This document shows positions 47,650-58,437 of a stretch of DNA of 64,000 bases, piece after piece (the stretch's first letter is position 1; each line of letters opens with the position of its first letter). Origin of the DNA: Batkoa obscura. Lineage: Eukaryota > Entomophthoromycota > Entomophthoromycetes > Entomophthorales > Batkoaceae. Position numbers and translations under genes: made by a program. Location: the NCBI GenBank assembly GCA_030770535.1, contig JASVEC010000044.1, positions 186,001 to 250,000 of the forward strand, given 5' to 3'. The notes below the pieces were generated by a model. That model was not told the origin of the DNA. It was given only the letters and a program-made list of their open reading frames with translations, and did no database searches.

Positions 47650-47754
47650 TATGGAGGTGTATTTTTATATTTAAGAGTTTTACTAGCAATTTTTACACTC
47701 AAATAATGCTTAAAAGATGGGAAAAGTAATGAAACCAAAAAAAAATCCTCGTGT
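47650..47754 (+). mobile_element. MITE copy 9
   Basis: Forward copy with a mutated core (AAATAATGCTTAAAAGATGG). Left end ATGGAGGTGTATTTT intact-like; right end TCCTCGTGTA diverged. Confidence 0.8.
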
Positions 47755-49104
47755 AATGTTTAAATGATAAGCTACAAGGTAGTAACTTTTATTTTGGTAT
47801 ATATATTAAAATGATTAAATATAGGTCCTTTAATATAAGTACAAAGTTTAACTTTTGAAAGTTTGAAAAGGCCTAAAAAAGGCCGTTTTGTTTCAGCATT
47901 AACGAATTTACCTTTGATGTTGTTGATAGAAAATCAAAACTAGTAAAAAAAAGCTATTTTAAACTATAAATATTGATATTTATACCTTATCCTTTTTCTT
48001 TTAAAATTATACTGCCTTGAAAATGCCCATAAAAACCTTAGACATCTTGTAGTAACATTTTACAACAGTTTTTTAAATCAATATTAAAGTAAATATGCCT
48101 TTACTTAATCACTACCAAGCGGTATTATGATAGTTTATTAGCTAAGACAGAAAATGGCTGGGTATGGAAATACTTTTAATCCTAAATATTGTCATTTTAA
48201 GATTTAGTATCTGTATGATTATACTAATAAATAGATAACTTGGTAAAAAGTATAAAGTTTATAGATATCAATTTATACGGAAAGTCAAGCAAAATGTTTG
48301 GGATATAAAATTGATGTGATACTTATACATTGATAGAATTAGCATAGTATTATTTGAAGTATTAATTTTTTGGATAACTATTAAATAAATGTCATATATA
48401 CAAAGGTCTTATAGAACTTTGATTTAATAAATATTATAAAAGTTAATATTACATAAGGAAATATGACTTTAAAGCTACCCTTATATTATATATGTATAAA
48501 AGATACTTATAAATTTATGAGAGTTAAATTATTAGCCTATAAATCGAATGATGAAGTTTTTGTGGAGCCTGATAGAGTTGAAATTCTAGGTAAAAGTATA
48601 TATATCGAAAAGATCACACCGTTAACTTTATCAAATTTCAGCAAAATAATATAATTACCGGTTTGACATATCTCAGGCTTCATTTAGTATAATAGTATTT
48701 ATCCTATAAGAAAGGTCATGAGTATAGAGTTTTCGTCCCGTTTTAATTATTTTTAGCTGTGTATACCCATATCGTACTATTTTTATTTTTCAAGTACTTA
48801 TAGCACTTAACATAACTTTCCGTACTAATTATTTTTTCATGAGAAATATAGCTATAATATTGAAAAACATCAAAGCATAGCTGTTTATAGTATGGTAGTT
48901 GAGGCCATGACAGTTAGCAAATTTTTGGATATAAATCAAAATATTTAGGGATGTCATATCTAATTTGATTTGCTAAAAAATTCAGATAACTTTTCCTTTT
49001 TAGCTAATTTTTAATGGAATTAAAAACACTTTACAATTTCTTATTTTCTTCTTCAAGTCTATTAGGACTTAAGTGCAAAATAGCCCAACAAATACAACTG
49101 GGAA

Positions 49105-51268
49105 ATGGAGCTTTTAAGCAATATTTTAAATGCTATAAAAGAATATAAACTACGTGGACTACATGAATCAATTTCAATGTAACTAATTAGTGTGTATTTT
49201 TCGACCATATATTTATTTTTATTTAGCCTTACGGATATTAAACATTTGCTTTATAAAAATCCAAAAATAAGTGAAAGTAGTGAAGATGAAGAAGAGAGCG
49301 AGGATACTGAAAGCTCAGAAAGTGGAAGTGAAAGTTGGATTGAAGAAGAACTAGTAGAGTCAGAGTGTAGTAACAAAAGAAAAAACGGACTAGAAGACAA
49401 AGAAACAGGGGTTAAATTTTATAAAGGATTAAACACCAATGAACAACGATATAAAAACAAATATACAAACAAGAAAGTCGTTTTAAAAAAAAAGGAACTA
49501 GAGAAATTTAAAAAGTTATTTTCTGGAGAATTTTACAAAGAACTACTCGAGATGATTGATCCATATCTGTCATCTTCACCACTAATTTTATTTTGGAGTT
49601 GTGCCAGTAGGATCAAGGTAGTTATACTTTTGTTTTTTTGCTTCGTCTATTTAACAGTCTCTTTTATTAGTTATTTGAGAATGCTCCAATTGATCTTGAA
49701 AAGAATAAGTGTAATAAGTATAAATATAGTGTTGGTCAATATTAAAATTTTTTTAGTCACTGATAAAGCGACTGATTTTGAAGTAGAGGAAATTACTGTT
49801 TATCATGAAGTATTTTTGGAGTTATACGATTTGTATAAAAGGAATGAAGAAATAGTTGTAAAAGACAGTTATAATTTATATATCTTGGGATTATGCAGTC
49901 TATATGAAGATCAGGCTGAAACAGCTAAATATGTATTGAAAGAAAGCCTATATCTATCTCCTTATAATTGGGAGGCTTGGAATCTTCTGAAGTTAGTGCT
50001 CAATGATAAAGAAGAAGTAATCATTAATCGACAATCATCATAATAATAACATAACAACCCAATATTTAGGCATCAAAGTTTCTAGAGACAATAGATAGTG
50101 AAGTAATGAAAGCTTTGTTCACAGCAAGTGTTGCTGGTAAACTCAAGTTTGATCATGAATTGTTTTTAGAATCATTTAAGTACATATTAGAAATTTTTAA
50201 AGATTCTTCATTCATTCAATTTTTGGAAGCCTTATATTATTATGATATGCAACGTAATATTTTATTGCATGTATTTAACAAATTGGATAGCTGATATTAT
50301 TTTTAGATTACTTGATTGCAGAAAATAAATTTGCAAAGATATACAAGAACAACCCACAATGCATTGTGTATGGAGACACATATGCGAGTATATTATATAA
50401 ACTAAAACTGGAAGGTAAACTAAAAGCATTTGCGTTAAAATGCTATGAAATCGACAAATACGATCATATAACACACAATGTTTTTGGACTGTATTATTCT
50501 TTATTAGAATATAGAGTACAAGCAATTAAGTTTTTTTCAAACTCGATTAAATTAAATTATTTAAACGAATATTCTTGGCTTTTATTAGCCTCTGAATTTA
50601 TGTTAGCTACTATGTGTGAAGATGCTATTAAGGCATATGATTTTATACAGAGTAAGATTATACCATTTGAGTGACGATACAATGAGTACTTATCATTATA
50701 CTAGAACTCAAGTCATATGATTTAAGGGTATGGATTGGAATAGGAACGACCTATAGCATGAAAGGACATTATCGATTAGCAGTAGATGCTTATAGAAAAG
50801 TATTAAAAATTAAGTAAGTAATAATATTACTGTTGAATTATTTATTGAAAATTAGGCCTAACGAATATAAAATACTTGAATTAATAGCAGAAAATTGTGA
50901 AAAATCAGGGCAGTATGAACCGGCGGTTGAAGCTTATGAAGAATGTGTTAAATATAAGTCGGAGTTAAGAATTAAGCTAATTGAATTAATCAATAAAATT
51001 GATGAAAATAGAAGGTATTATCTAGATGGCGGATTAAGTAAAAAGTTGTATGAACACTGTAAAAAGCATATTTTGTATCAACCCACTTGCCAGGAAGCTA
51101 TTAACTATTGTAATGAATATGAGCATCACGTATTTACTGAGGATGATAGACGTGTTATAAAAGAGGGAGAAGCTCTCAATAGCACTTTAGATAATAGCCC
51201 CAGAGGCAGCCATAAAAAAAAACTGATGACTTAACAGCCAAGTCGCCTAGTAAAAAGAATAAGTCTTA
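49105..51268 (+). CDS. CDC23: APC8/CDC23-like TPR subunit of the anaphase-promoting complex
   Basis: TPR scaffold of the APC/C ubiquitin ligase that triggers anaphase. First exon (from 49105) gives MELLSNILNAIKEYKLRGLH, the family's N-terminal RGL helix. The next exon carries DIKHLLYKNPK and an acidic, Ser-rich insert (SSEDEEESEDTESSESGSES). TPR exons follow: NLYILGLCSLYEDQAETAKY; NNPQCIVYGDTYASILYKLK then HITHNVFGLYYSLLEYRVQA (matching the CDC23 D-x-YS-x-LY and VGNYYSL motifs); RVWIGIGTTYSMKGHYRLAV; ENCEKSGQYEPAVEAYEECV. The reading frame seen stops at 51234. One extra A in the A9 run at about 51213-51221 would give a basic Ser/Lys tail ending at 51268, so the 3' end is uncertain. Introns include 49617 to about 49756. 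Confidence 0.78.
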
Positions 51269-51724
51269 ATTAATCTGAAACAAACTATTATTATGTGAAA
51301 TATCACTTCAAATAAATAATTTTTCAAGTTTAAATGTTTATTTTAAAATTGTTCAAAAAATGTGTTTAATTTTGACTCTATCTTTATATTAAAGATTATG
51401 AAGTTCTTTTAAATAGCCTAATCCCTTTTTAACTAACGTATTTAAACAAATAAACTCTTTCCAGAAAGGATTGTATTTTAAGAAACAAGATTTCTGGTTC
51501 AGATACAATGTATGGTGCAAAAAGACACTATTTTAAAAATAATACAACGCCACGTACTATTCAAAGGAAATGAAAGGACTGCTAGACCTTAAAGATACAT
51601 ATAGAGGGCTTAAAACCAATCGTTTAGAAGTATGCCCAATCAAAGAGAGAGAATGTACAACGTGAAATAATGAAACAATAGAAAAATAATTTCGAAAACT
51701 CAAAAATACTTTTAATAAATAAAG
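51269..51724. other. Spacer between APC8 and inositol monophosphatase
   Basis: AT-rich, same-strand neighbours. No other feature seen. Confidence 0.45.
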
Positions 51725-52938
51725 ATGAGTGAACAACAATACCACTTAAGTGAGAGAGAAATAGAAGAAATTTACGAATTTGGCATTGAGTTGAGTAAAA
51801 AAGGAGGAGAAAAGTTGAAGCATGGTTTCTATGGTGAAGAGTTACCTATTGAGTTTAAAGAAGACGATTGTGATATGGTCACTTTTTTTGATAAGTTAAT
51901 TGAAAATCTTATTAAAGAAGAGTTGGGCAAACGTTATCCAGACCATAAGTACTATCATCACTATTTTTTATTTATTTTTTTATTTAAACATTTATATTAA
52001 AAGGTTTGTTGGTGAAGAAAGTGATTCTGCAGGTGAAAATTGGAGTCTTACTAACGAGCCCACTTGGGTAATAGATCCTATAGGTAGCTTATTACAAATA
52101 TTAAAATTATGACTTATTTATAAACTAAATATAAAAAGATGGCACAACTAATTTTGTTCATGGGTAAATGACAGTAATAGTATGTAATAGCTGAATTAAT
52201 CATTTTAGTTTTCCATTTGTATGCATTTCAATTGCATTTGTATTGAATAAAAAAAGTTTAATTGGTATAGTTTATAATCCAATCATGAATGAGGTAATTA
52301 TTTATTTAGGTGGTAACAGTAAATATATACTGATAAGGATGTATTTATAGCTATATACCGCATGTAGAGGAAAAGGAGCCTATTTAAATCAAACTCAAAA
52401 ATTACCTTTACGTAATCCAACCGTCCAAAAAATCGATAGTATTAAACAATGTTTAATGATGAATGAATTTGGTGGACAACGTGATAAAACCATTATTGAA
52501 TCCAAAACTAAGAGTATGTATCGTATTTCACTTAGTGATAAAGACGGTGGTGGTCACTGTAGAGGAATGAGAAGTTTAGGTACAGCAGCTTTAGATATGT
52601 GCCAATTAGCCAAAGGGCATGCTGACATTTATTGGGAAGTTGGGCCTCATGTTTGGGACTTCGCTGCAGCTTTAGTTATTGTTGAAGAGTCTGGCGGTAT
52701 GGTTGTATCTTCACCAGGCACCTGGCCTAATAAGGTTCAATTACAAGAAGCTCCTGAATACGATTTAGTAGCTAGAAAGACTTTTGCTATCAGAGCCTTA
52801 TCTTATAATACTATTCCATCAAGTGATATTGAAGCTGAGTTAGTGAATGCTGATAAAAAGAAGCAATTGGCTATTATTAGTGAAGGATTACATTTCTTGG
52901 AAGATATCAATTACTCTAAAGATGGAATGAATGTTTAA
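51725..52938 (+). CDS. Inositol monophosphatase family enzyme
   Basis: Mg-dependent, Li-sensitive phosphatase fold that releases myo-inositol from inositol monophosphates. Exons in order: MSEQQYHLSEREIEEIYEFG to KRYPDH; FVGEESDSAGENWSLTNEPT with WVIDPI; DGTTNFVHG; FPFVCISIAFVLNKKSLIGI then NPIMNE; LYTACRGKGAYLNQTQKLPL and onward. Motif A is split by an intron (WVIDPI / DGTTNFVHG); the GEES motif supplies a metal-binding Glu; motif B is VGPHVWDFAAALVIVEESGG. The expected ETD-like segment reads DDCDMVTFFDKLIE. The C-terminus is longer than in many members (QLAIISEGLHFLEDINY). Five exons. Specific substrate not proven. Confidence 0.92.
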
Positions 52939-52983
52939 ATAATAAAAAAGTCAAAATAACAAAAAAGATAGTAGTTTATTTCT

Positions 52984-53487
52984 TCAATATTTCTTTACAA
53001 ACATAATGTATATATCATTCTCAATTGGATAGTCTTCCATTCTCTTTTCATCATCTAATATTATCATTGATTTTTGATGTACAAAAGCTAAGTCATTCTT
53101 TTTCCAAAAATACTTCCTAAAACTAATTAGTCAATTTATTTTAAACAAGACTTAGTTTACCAGTTGATTCCCCTATGCCTAATCTTGTTATTCAATTTTA
53201 GTACAATGATATTTTTTAAATCTTTGATTTTACTTTTTTCTCCTATATAAAAAACTAAACGGAGTTTAATCTAATGTTCCATTCAACTGAAATAAATTAC
53301 TTAGGTCTTTGAAACTTTCTCTCCTTAGTTTAATTCTATACCCATTCTTTTGATAATACAATAGTATTTGTTGTACCTCTAAAGCGCTATCAGGTTCAAA
53401 TTGTTTTAATAAATCGTCCTTTAAGCATGATTTTATCTCACTTTCCAACCTTTTTATTTGAATATCCAGTTCTTTTAATTTATCCAT
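52984..53487 (-). CDS. SNRNP25: SNRNP25 homologue, U11/U12 (minor spliceosome) 25 kDa protein
   Basis: Three exons (53301-53487, 53161-53242, 52984-53116) joined at GTAATT and GTAAAC donors and ATATAG/TTTTAG acceptors total exactly 133 residues; human SNRNP25 has 132. The C-terminal ubiquitin-like domain follows the family motif closely: KIKDLKNIIVLKLNNKIRH, RGINWKYFWKKNDL (family: HISWxYVWRTYxL), MIILDDEKRMEDYPIENDI and a final FVKKY (family: DYGIRNxDEVxFIKK). The N-terminal half (MDKLKELDIQIKRLESEIKS) is more divergent. SNRNP25 is found only in the U11/U12 di-snRNP, so the gene suggests a minor spliceosome. Assignment is by eye from motif order and length. Confidence 0.82.
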
Positions 53488-53584
53488 AATAAAAAAACGT
53501 AAAAAATAAAAAACAAAGAGTAAACTTATAAAAATTGTGCTTTAATGAAAATAAAATATTAATGAAATAAAACAACCCTGATCT

Positions 53585-54907
53585 CTAATTCTTCTTTCCA
53601 GACATGTATTTTAAGTACCAGGCACGAATCCATGCCATAAATTCTTCTTCAGTTATTTGTTGTTTACCACCTTCCTTTGGTGGTTCAGTAGTAGCGGTTG
53701 GTTTTAGCTCTTCAGTTTTGGATGCAGTAGCACTTTCGCTAGGTTTAGTTTCATTATAATAATGTTTACTAGTAGTCTGTTTAGTAGAAGTAGAAGTAGA
53801 AATCGCAGGTTTAGTAGTAGTTGAAGACTCAGTAACTACTGGTAAAGTTATGATGGGGCTAGTTGAAGTACTACTTGGGGAGCTTGGGTTATCAACGGAT
53901 GAGGTTCCGATATGGCTAGAAGAGGTTGAAAGCCCTGGAGTACTTGATGCGCCGGTAGGAGTATAGGAGATTGTGCTAGATCCACTAGAAATTCCAGTAC
54001 TAGTTGAAAGTCCTGGAGTGCTTGATGCACCAGTAGGAGTATGGGAAATTGTGCTTGACCCACTAGAAATTCCCGTGCTAGATCCACTAGAAACTCCAGT
54101 ACTAGTTGAAAGTCCTGGGGTGCTTGATGCACCAGTAGGAGTATGAGGAATTGTGCTTGACCCACTAGTAGTAGCTGGGGAGGTTACTGAACTAGAACTT
54201 CCAGTACTAGTTGAAAGTCCTGGAGTGCTTGATGCACCAGTAGGAGTATGGGAAATTGTGCTTGATCCACTAGAAACTCCAGTACTAGTTGAAAGTCCTG
54301 GAGTACTTGATGCACCAGTAGGAGTATGGGAAATTGTGCTTGACCCACTAGTAGTAGCTGGGGAGGTTACTGAACTAGAACTTCCAGTACTAGTTGAAAG
54401 TCCTGGAGTGCTTGATGCACCAGTAGGAGTATGGGAGATTGTGCTTGATCCACTGGTAGTGGCTGGAGAAGTCACAGTACTAGAGGCTCCGGCTGGGGTG
54501 GTTGAAGTTTTGGTAGTTGAGGGGCCATCTACTGAACTTGAGTTAGTTCCAGTAGTGGTAGTAGCTGTAATCGAAGTCGAAGAAGCAGGTTTAGTACTAT
54601 CGGTGATAATGGTTGGAGTACCAGTAGCGGTACCAGTACCACTAGTCTGGGTTTTAGTTTTAGTATGTGGAACTCTAGTGGGATAATAGTAATATTTTTT
54701 GGGCTGGGCAGCAGTAGGGAGAGGTGCGTCGACTGAGCCAACGTTTATCCCTTGAGCATCGCGTAGAAAGTTGATTGGTACGGCTTGTGCACCTGCTGGA
54801 GCTTGGTCAGACTTGCCCATCGTTTGATCCATTTCTGCAGAAAGATAGCCACTGGTTAAAACACTGACCATCAAGGTCATAACGATATTATCCTTAGAGA
54901 ACTTCAT
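53585..54907 (-). CDS. Secreted mucin-like Ser/Thr-rich repeat protein
   Basis: Single-exon, 440 residues. A hydrophobic N-terminus (VMTLMVSVLTSGYLSA, about residues 9-24) fits a signal peptide. The middle is almost entirely Ser, Thr, Pro, Gly and Ala, dominated by six copies of TPTGASSTPGLSTS separated by SSVTSPATTSGSST or GVSSGSST units, and would be heavily O-glycosylated. The last 30 residues are different and conserved-looking (ITEEEFMAWIRAWYLKYMSG, then KKN), forming an amphipathic helix; there is no GPI-type hydrophobic tail. Likely a cell-surface or secreted mucin/adhesin-like protein. No enzyme domain. Repeat number is expected to vary between strains. Confidence 0.85.
   Translation of the reverse strand: MKFSKDNIVMTLMVSVLTSGYLSAEMDQTMGKSDQAPAGAQAVPINFLRDAQGINVGSVDAPLPTAAQPKKYYYYPTRVPHTKTKTQTSGTGTATGTPTIITDSTKPASSTSITATTTTGTNSSSVDGPSTTKTSTTPAGASSTVTSPATTSGSSTISHTPTGASSTPGLSTSTGSSSSVTSPATTSGSSTISHTPTGASSTPGLSTSTGVSSGSSTISHTPTGASSTPGLSTSTGSSSSVTSPATTSGSSTIPHTPTGASSTPGLSTSTGVSSGSSTGISSGSSTISHTPTGASSTPGLSTSTGISSGSSTISYTPTGASSTPGLSTSSSHIGTSSVDNPSSPSSTSTSPIITLPVVTESSTTTKPAISTSTSTKQTTSKHYYNETKPSESATASKTEELKPTATTEPPKEGGKQQITEEEFMAWIRAWYLKYMSGKKN
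53915..54475. repeat. Coding minisatellite inside the mucin-like gene
   Basis: Six near-identical units encoding TPTGASSTPGLSTS with two alternating linkers, arranged as larger blocks: the long linker (SSVTSPATTSGSST) and the short one (SSGSST) alternate. Near identity at DNA level implies recent expansion or homogenisation. Confidence 0.9.
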
Positions 54908-56080
54908 GTTAATGTACTAAATTAAGTTGTTTTACTTCAAGTAAAAGCTAGAAATTATACGAGTTTATTTTTATTATTGAAATTTTGAGTAAACTTGAGT
55001 CTTTTATATTTCAATTTTTATTTTTGAACCTCTAGTTACTTTATAATACCCGACCAGGATCATAGCGTTTTATTAATTAATTTGGATCATTTGAAACTTT
55101 AATACACTTTTTAGCCACTTTTTTATTATAGTTACAGTTTGACTATTCTTATTATCTTCTTAATAAAAATCCACTCTTTCTTTTGATATTCTATTATCTC
55201 CTCTTTTTTAAATTTGAAATATCAAATATAGAAAATTATTTTCTTTAAATAGAACTAATTGGTTTCAAATAATATCAAAAATTGAATTTTTAATTAAATT
55301 GGATTTCTAATGCTATTAATATACATTGATACCAGCTGGTCCTTCTTACTTCATATGGTCTAAAAATAATTTTTTTAATTACTATTATTATTGTTAAATT
55401 GTTTTGTAATCATTTATTACTTTACAGCTCAATGCGTGCTTTAAACCTTAATTATACAATTATTATCAAATGTAAACAAGCGGACTAGATTTTATTTTTC
55501 GAAAGTATTATTCCAAATTGGGCTTCTATATGCTCTGAAGCCTACTAATTCTATATTGAAATTTATCTGTAATCTATTTTCAACTCAGAGGTTAAAAACA
55601 ATAAATTATATGGCTTATTTTGATATAAGCTTGATCCATTATATGTAACATATTCTTTATTTCTATTTACCGTATCGTTTTTATAATTCTTATCATATTT
55701 TATTTTTCGTCATAATATATATTAACTATGTACTAATCATTATAATGTATTTTATATATTTAAAAGTATTAGCTGTTATAATATTAAAAGTTATAAATAT
55801 TGCAATTTAAATTTGAAAATGGCCTATAATAATAAAAACGGATTTATGATAATTTTTAATAAAACTATAATAAAAAATAAAAAGCTTGATTTAAAGAGAA
55901 TTAAATATTAACATAGATAGAAGGATGATTTATCCTTTGATACTCACTTTAGAGGACAACTACCATAAAGCTTTATTTTCCAATATTAATTCGTTGGGGT
56001 TTTTGCAAATTAATAATGAATTAGGTACACTTTTAATGTAAATTTAGATTATGTTATTTATACCCTAAGATTAAAAAGTA
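54908..56080. other. Spacer upstream of the mucin-like gene
   Basis: AT-rich; contains the promoter of the mucin-like gene on its left. No other content recognised. Confidence 0.45.
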
Positions 56081-56185
56081 TATGGGGATGTATTTTTGTA
56101 TTTAAGAATTTTACTAACAATTTTTCCGTTCAAATAGTGCTTAAAAGATGGAAAAAGTAATGAAGCCAAAAAAAACATCCCCATA
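56081..56185 (+). mobile_element. MITE copy 10 (best-preserved ends)
   Basis: Forward copy with both termini intact: ATGGGGATGTATTTTTGTAT, TTAAGAATTTTACTAACAAT, TTCAAATAGTGCTTAAAAGA, GGAAAAAGTAATGAAGCC, ACATCCCCATA. TATA on both sides. Core GCGC is GTGC here. Confidence 0.9.
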
Positions 56186-56187
56186 TA

Positions 56188-56358
56188 GTAATTTATAAAG
56201 TAATCTGACTTTTTGGGCTAGAATTAATTAGAAAGTCAATTGTTACAATAACAAATATCTTTACACCTAAAGTTAATATAGTGAAAAAGTTAAATTCGGG
56301 CAATTCTTATATCCTTGCCAGAATGGACTTGCCCAAAAAGTCAGATTTTATAAATTAC
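56188..56358. mobile_element. Second inverted-repeat element (about 171 bp)
   Basis: Left end GTAATTTATAAAGTAATCTG then ACTTTTTGGGC; the right end inverted reads GTAATTTATAAAATCTGACT then TTTTGGGC. The termini of about 28-31 bases are nearly perfect apart from a 3-base insertion. The interior is unrelated to the 104-bp family. Probably a separate non-autonomous DNA transposon; it begins two bases after MITE copy 10. Only one copy noticed. Confidence 0.65.
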
Positions 56359-57703
56359 CTTATAGTTAAATACCTAAATATAATATAGGTAAAAGTTTAA
56401 CTGAAATTAAGGTTAATTTCTATTTCACCTTTTACCTATTTTCTATATAGCATAAATTTTGAAAAAATACAAAAATATTGAATATAAATTAAATCAAGCT
56501 TTTAAACTAATCCATATGTAATCATATATTCGCTGTATTTGCGTTTAATTAAATTTACCACGAAAAACTATAGATCACATTACAGTATTTTATTTTTGAA
56601 GATTAAGGCTTAATATGTACAAAAATTTCAATCAGATTAGAAATAATAATAAAAGTATGAGTTAGTGTTAAATGTTATAAGTATAAAAAGTATTTTGGGT
56701 TTAAACAATCTTTTAATAAAATAGTGGAAAGGCTCTCACTATCTCCCGTAATACGGTCATTATAGTTCATTTTATTTTTCTCCCAGGGGCTTTCTAAAGG
56801 TTTCAAATGCTTTTGGAAAAAGACCAAGTTAGCCAAAGACAACAAAACATTCAAATATGGATTTTTTTGCTAAGAATTTTTAGTATAGGATGAATGTTAT
56901 AGTTATTGTTGTCTTTATCCTACTATGGGATCATATTACAGGCTGCTATACGTCATTTATCATTGAGGATTTGCAGCACACTATCAAGTGTTTTATGTCC
57001 CACCTTTCAAAGTATATGTCAATATCAAATAGGAAGAGTTTTTTTAAGAATTAAATTAGATTGTTACTTTTTTGTAAATATAAATAGTATTAAGATTTAA
57101 ATCCTTTAATAAATAGTCTATCCTATCATTATTTTGAGCTGATTCAATTACTCGTAATCTTAAGAATTTGCAGCATCAGTCTATTAATTATAGTATTAAA
57201 TGTGTTTTTACTTTGGATAGTAGAGAAACAAAAATGATTTCTCCTTATTTATTAGGCTCATACTTAGTGTATAGACCAATATAAGTAATAGTACCCTGTA
57301 TTTAAGAAACATCTAGACAATATAGAAATGATACTTCTGACTCATGACCATTATGAGTTAAATATGTTGCTTCTAAATCAATAGTGCATATACAAACCAG
57401 TTTCCATAGAAATCAATACTGTCTCCTTTTTTATAAGTATTTGAGTGTGATCTTATCACTTTGGGTACTGTATTACTAAAAATTGGCTTTTTAACTTTAA
57501 AATTGGGGAATGATTTTGTGTCTCATTTGGTTTCACTATTCAGCATCAACACCAACCCATATAGGGTACAGACTATACCTTGGCAATTGACTCTGGTCCA
57601 ATCCGGCGTGTTCAAGGTCAATCCTTACTTAGTTATTTCAAAATGTTCACCTTTGAGCAATCAGATAAAATTTATAAAATATTTTGTTAACCATTTTTTT
57701 AGA
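56359..57703. other. Spacer with possible old coding remnants
   Basis: Short open stretches around 56900-57070 (plus) and 57400-57600 (both strands) have a slightly richer base mix than the surrounding spacer, suggesting a decayed gene, but no family could be recognised and stops are frequent. Confidence 0.35.
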
Positions 57704-57807
57704 CATGGGGATGTATTTTTGTGTTTAAGAATTTCACTAACAATATTTCCATTCAAACAGCACTTAAAAAATGGAAAAAGTAACAAAACTAAAAAACATC
57801 TCCCATA
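57704..57807 (+). mobile_element. MITE copy 11
   Basis: Forward copy: ATGGGGATGTATTTTTGTGT, TTAAGAATTTCACTAACAAT, TTCAAACAGCACTTAAAAAA, TGGAAAAAGTAACAAAAC, ACATCTCCCATA. Core GCGC is GCAC. Confidence 0.87.
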
Positions 57808-58437
57808 TATCGTCGGTTTTGAATCTTTTGAGTTGAAATTTCGCGTAAAGTACAATATTTATCAAACACATGATACAAATATCATAGGGGGGTTATTAAT
57901 AACAATAAAAATAGCTTTGAAATTTAATGTTTTTTCAAGTACCCCCTCAGAAACTGTCCCATTTTTAATATTGATTTGGGGTATTATGATTAATTCAATA
58001 TGAAACCTACAGAACCAACACTTTAAGTACACAATAATATAGTATTTTTAAATATAATCGAGAATGATAAATACTTATTAATTACTATTGATTAAAAGAT
58101 AGACGTCCAAAGTTTAGTCTTTCAATTTTCGGGACAATTTATATTTGCACTGTATACTTGAATTGGAGAGTATTTAATATCAAAATATTAGAACGTTGAA
58201 TGGAAACTTAGCTTAAGTAAATGCTTAAACCTTTTAGTGCTTTTCTATAAGAAGTATACTGGGGAATATAAGAAAAGGCAACATTGATATTTACAAAACG
58301 TCAGAATGTACAATAAAATGTTTTCATGATTCTAACAAAGTGTTAGAAATTATATTATAGATACAATCTATATACTATAACTACCAATACAACTAAATAG
58401 AAAATGGTGAGCTTATGGACTATAACAATTTCTAAGA
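57808..58437. other. Spacer between MITE copies 11 and 12
   Basis: AT-rich; nothing recognised. Confidence 0.4.

Larger units (their letters stand above)
46734..49104. other. Spacer with four MITE copies
   Basis: The first kilobase is packed with four copies of the 104-bp element (listed separately). The rest is AT-rich. A 63-codon frame at 48463-48654 (MTLKLPLYYICIKDTYKFM...) has no family resemblance and is not called. Confidence 0.5.

Noticed and set aside
48463-48654. 63-codon frame in the spacer before APC8
   Set aside because: No recognisable motif, no neighbouring exons, and length is expected by chance given the spacer size.
54153-54686. Long plus-strand open frame of 177 codons opposite the mucin-like gene
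   Set aside because: It is the antisense of the Ser/Thr repeat array; repeat composition keeps the opposite strand open. No signal peptide or family match.
56740-57690. Possible decayed gene between MITE copies 10 and 11
   Set aside because: Short open stretches on both strands with frequent stops; no motif clear enough to name a family.
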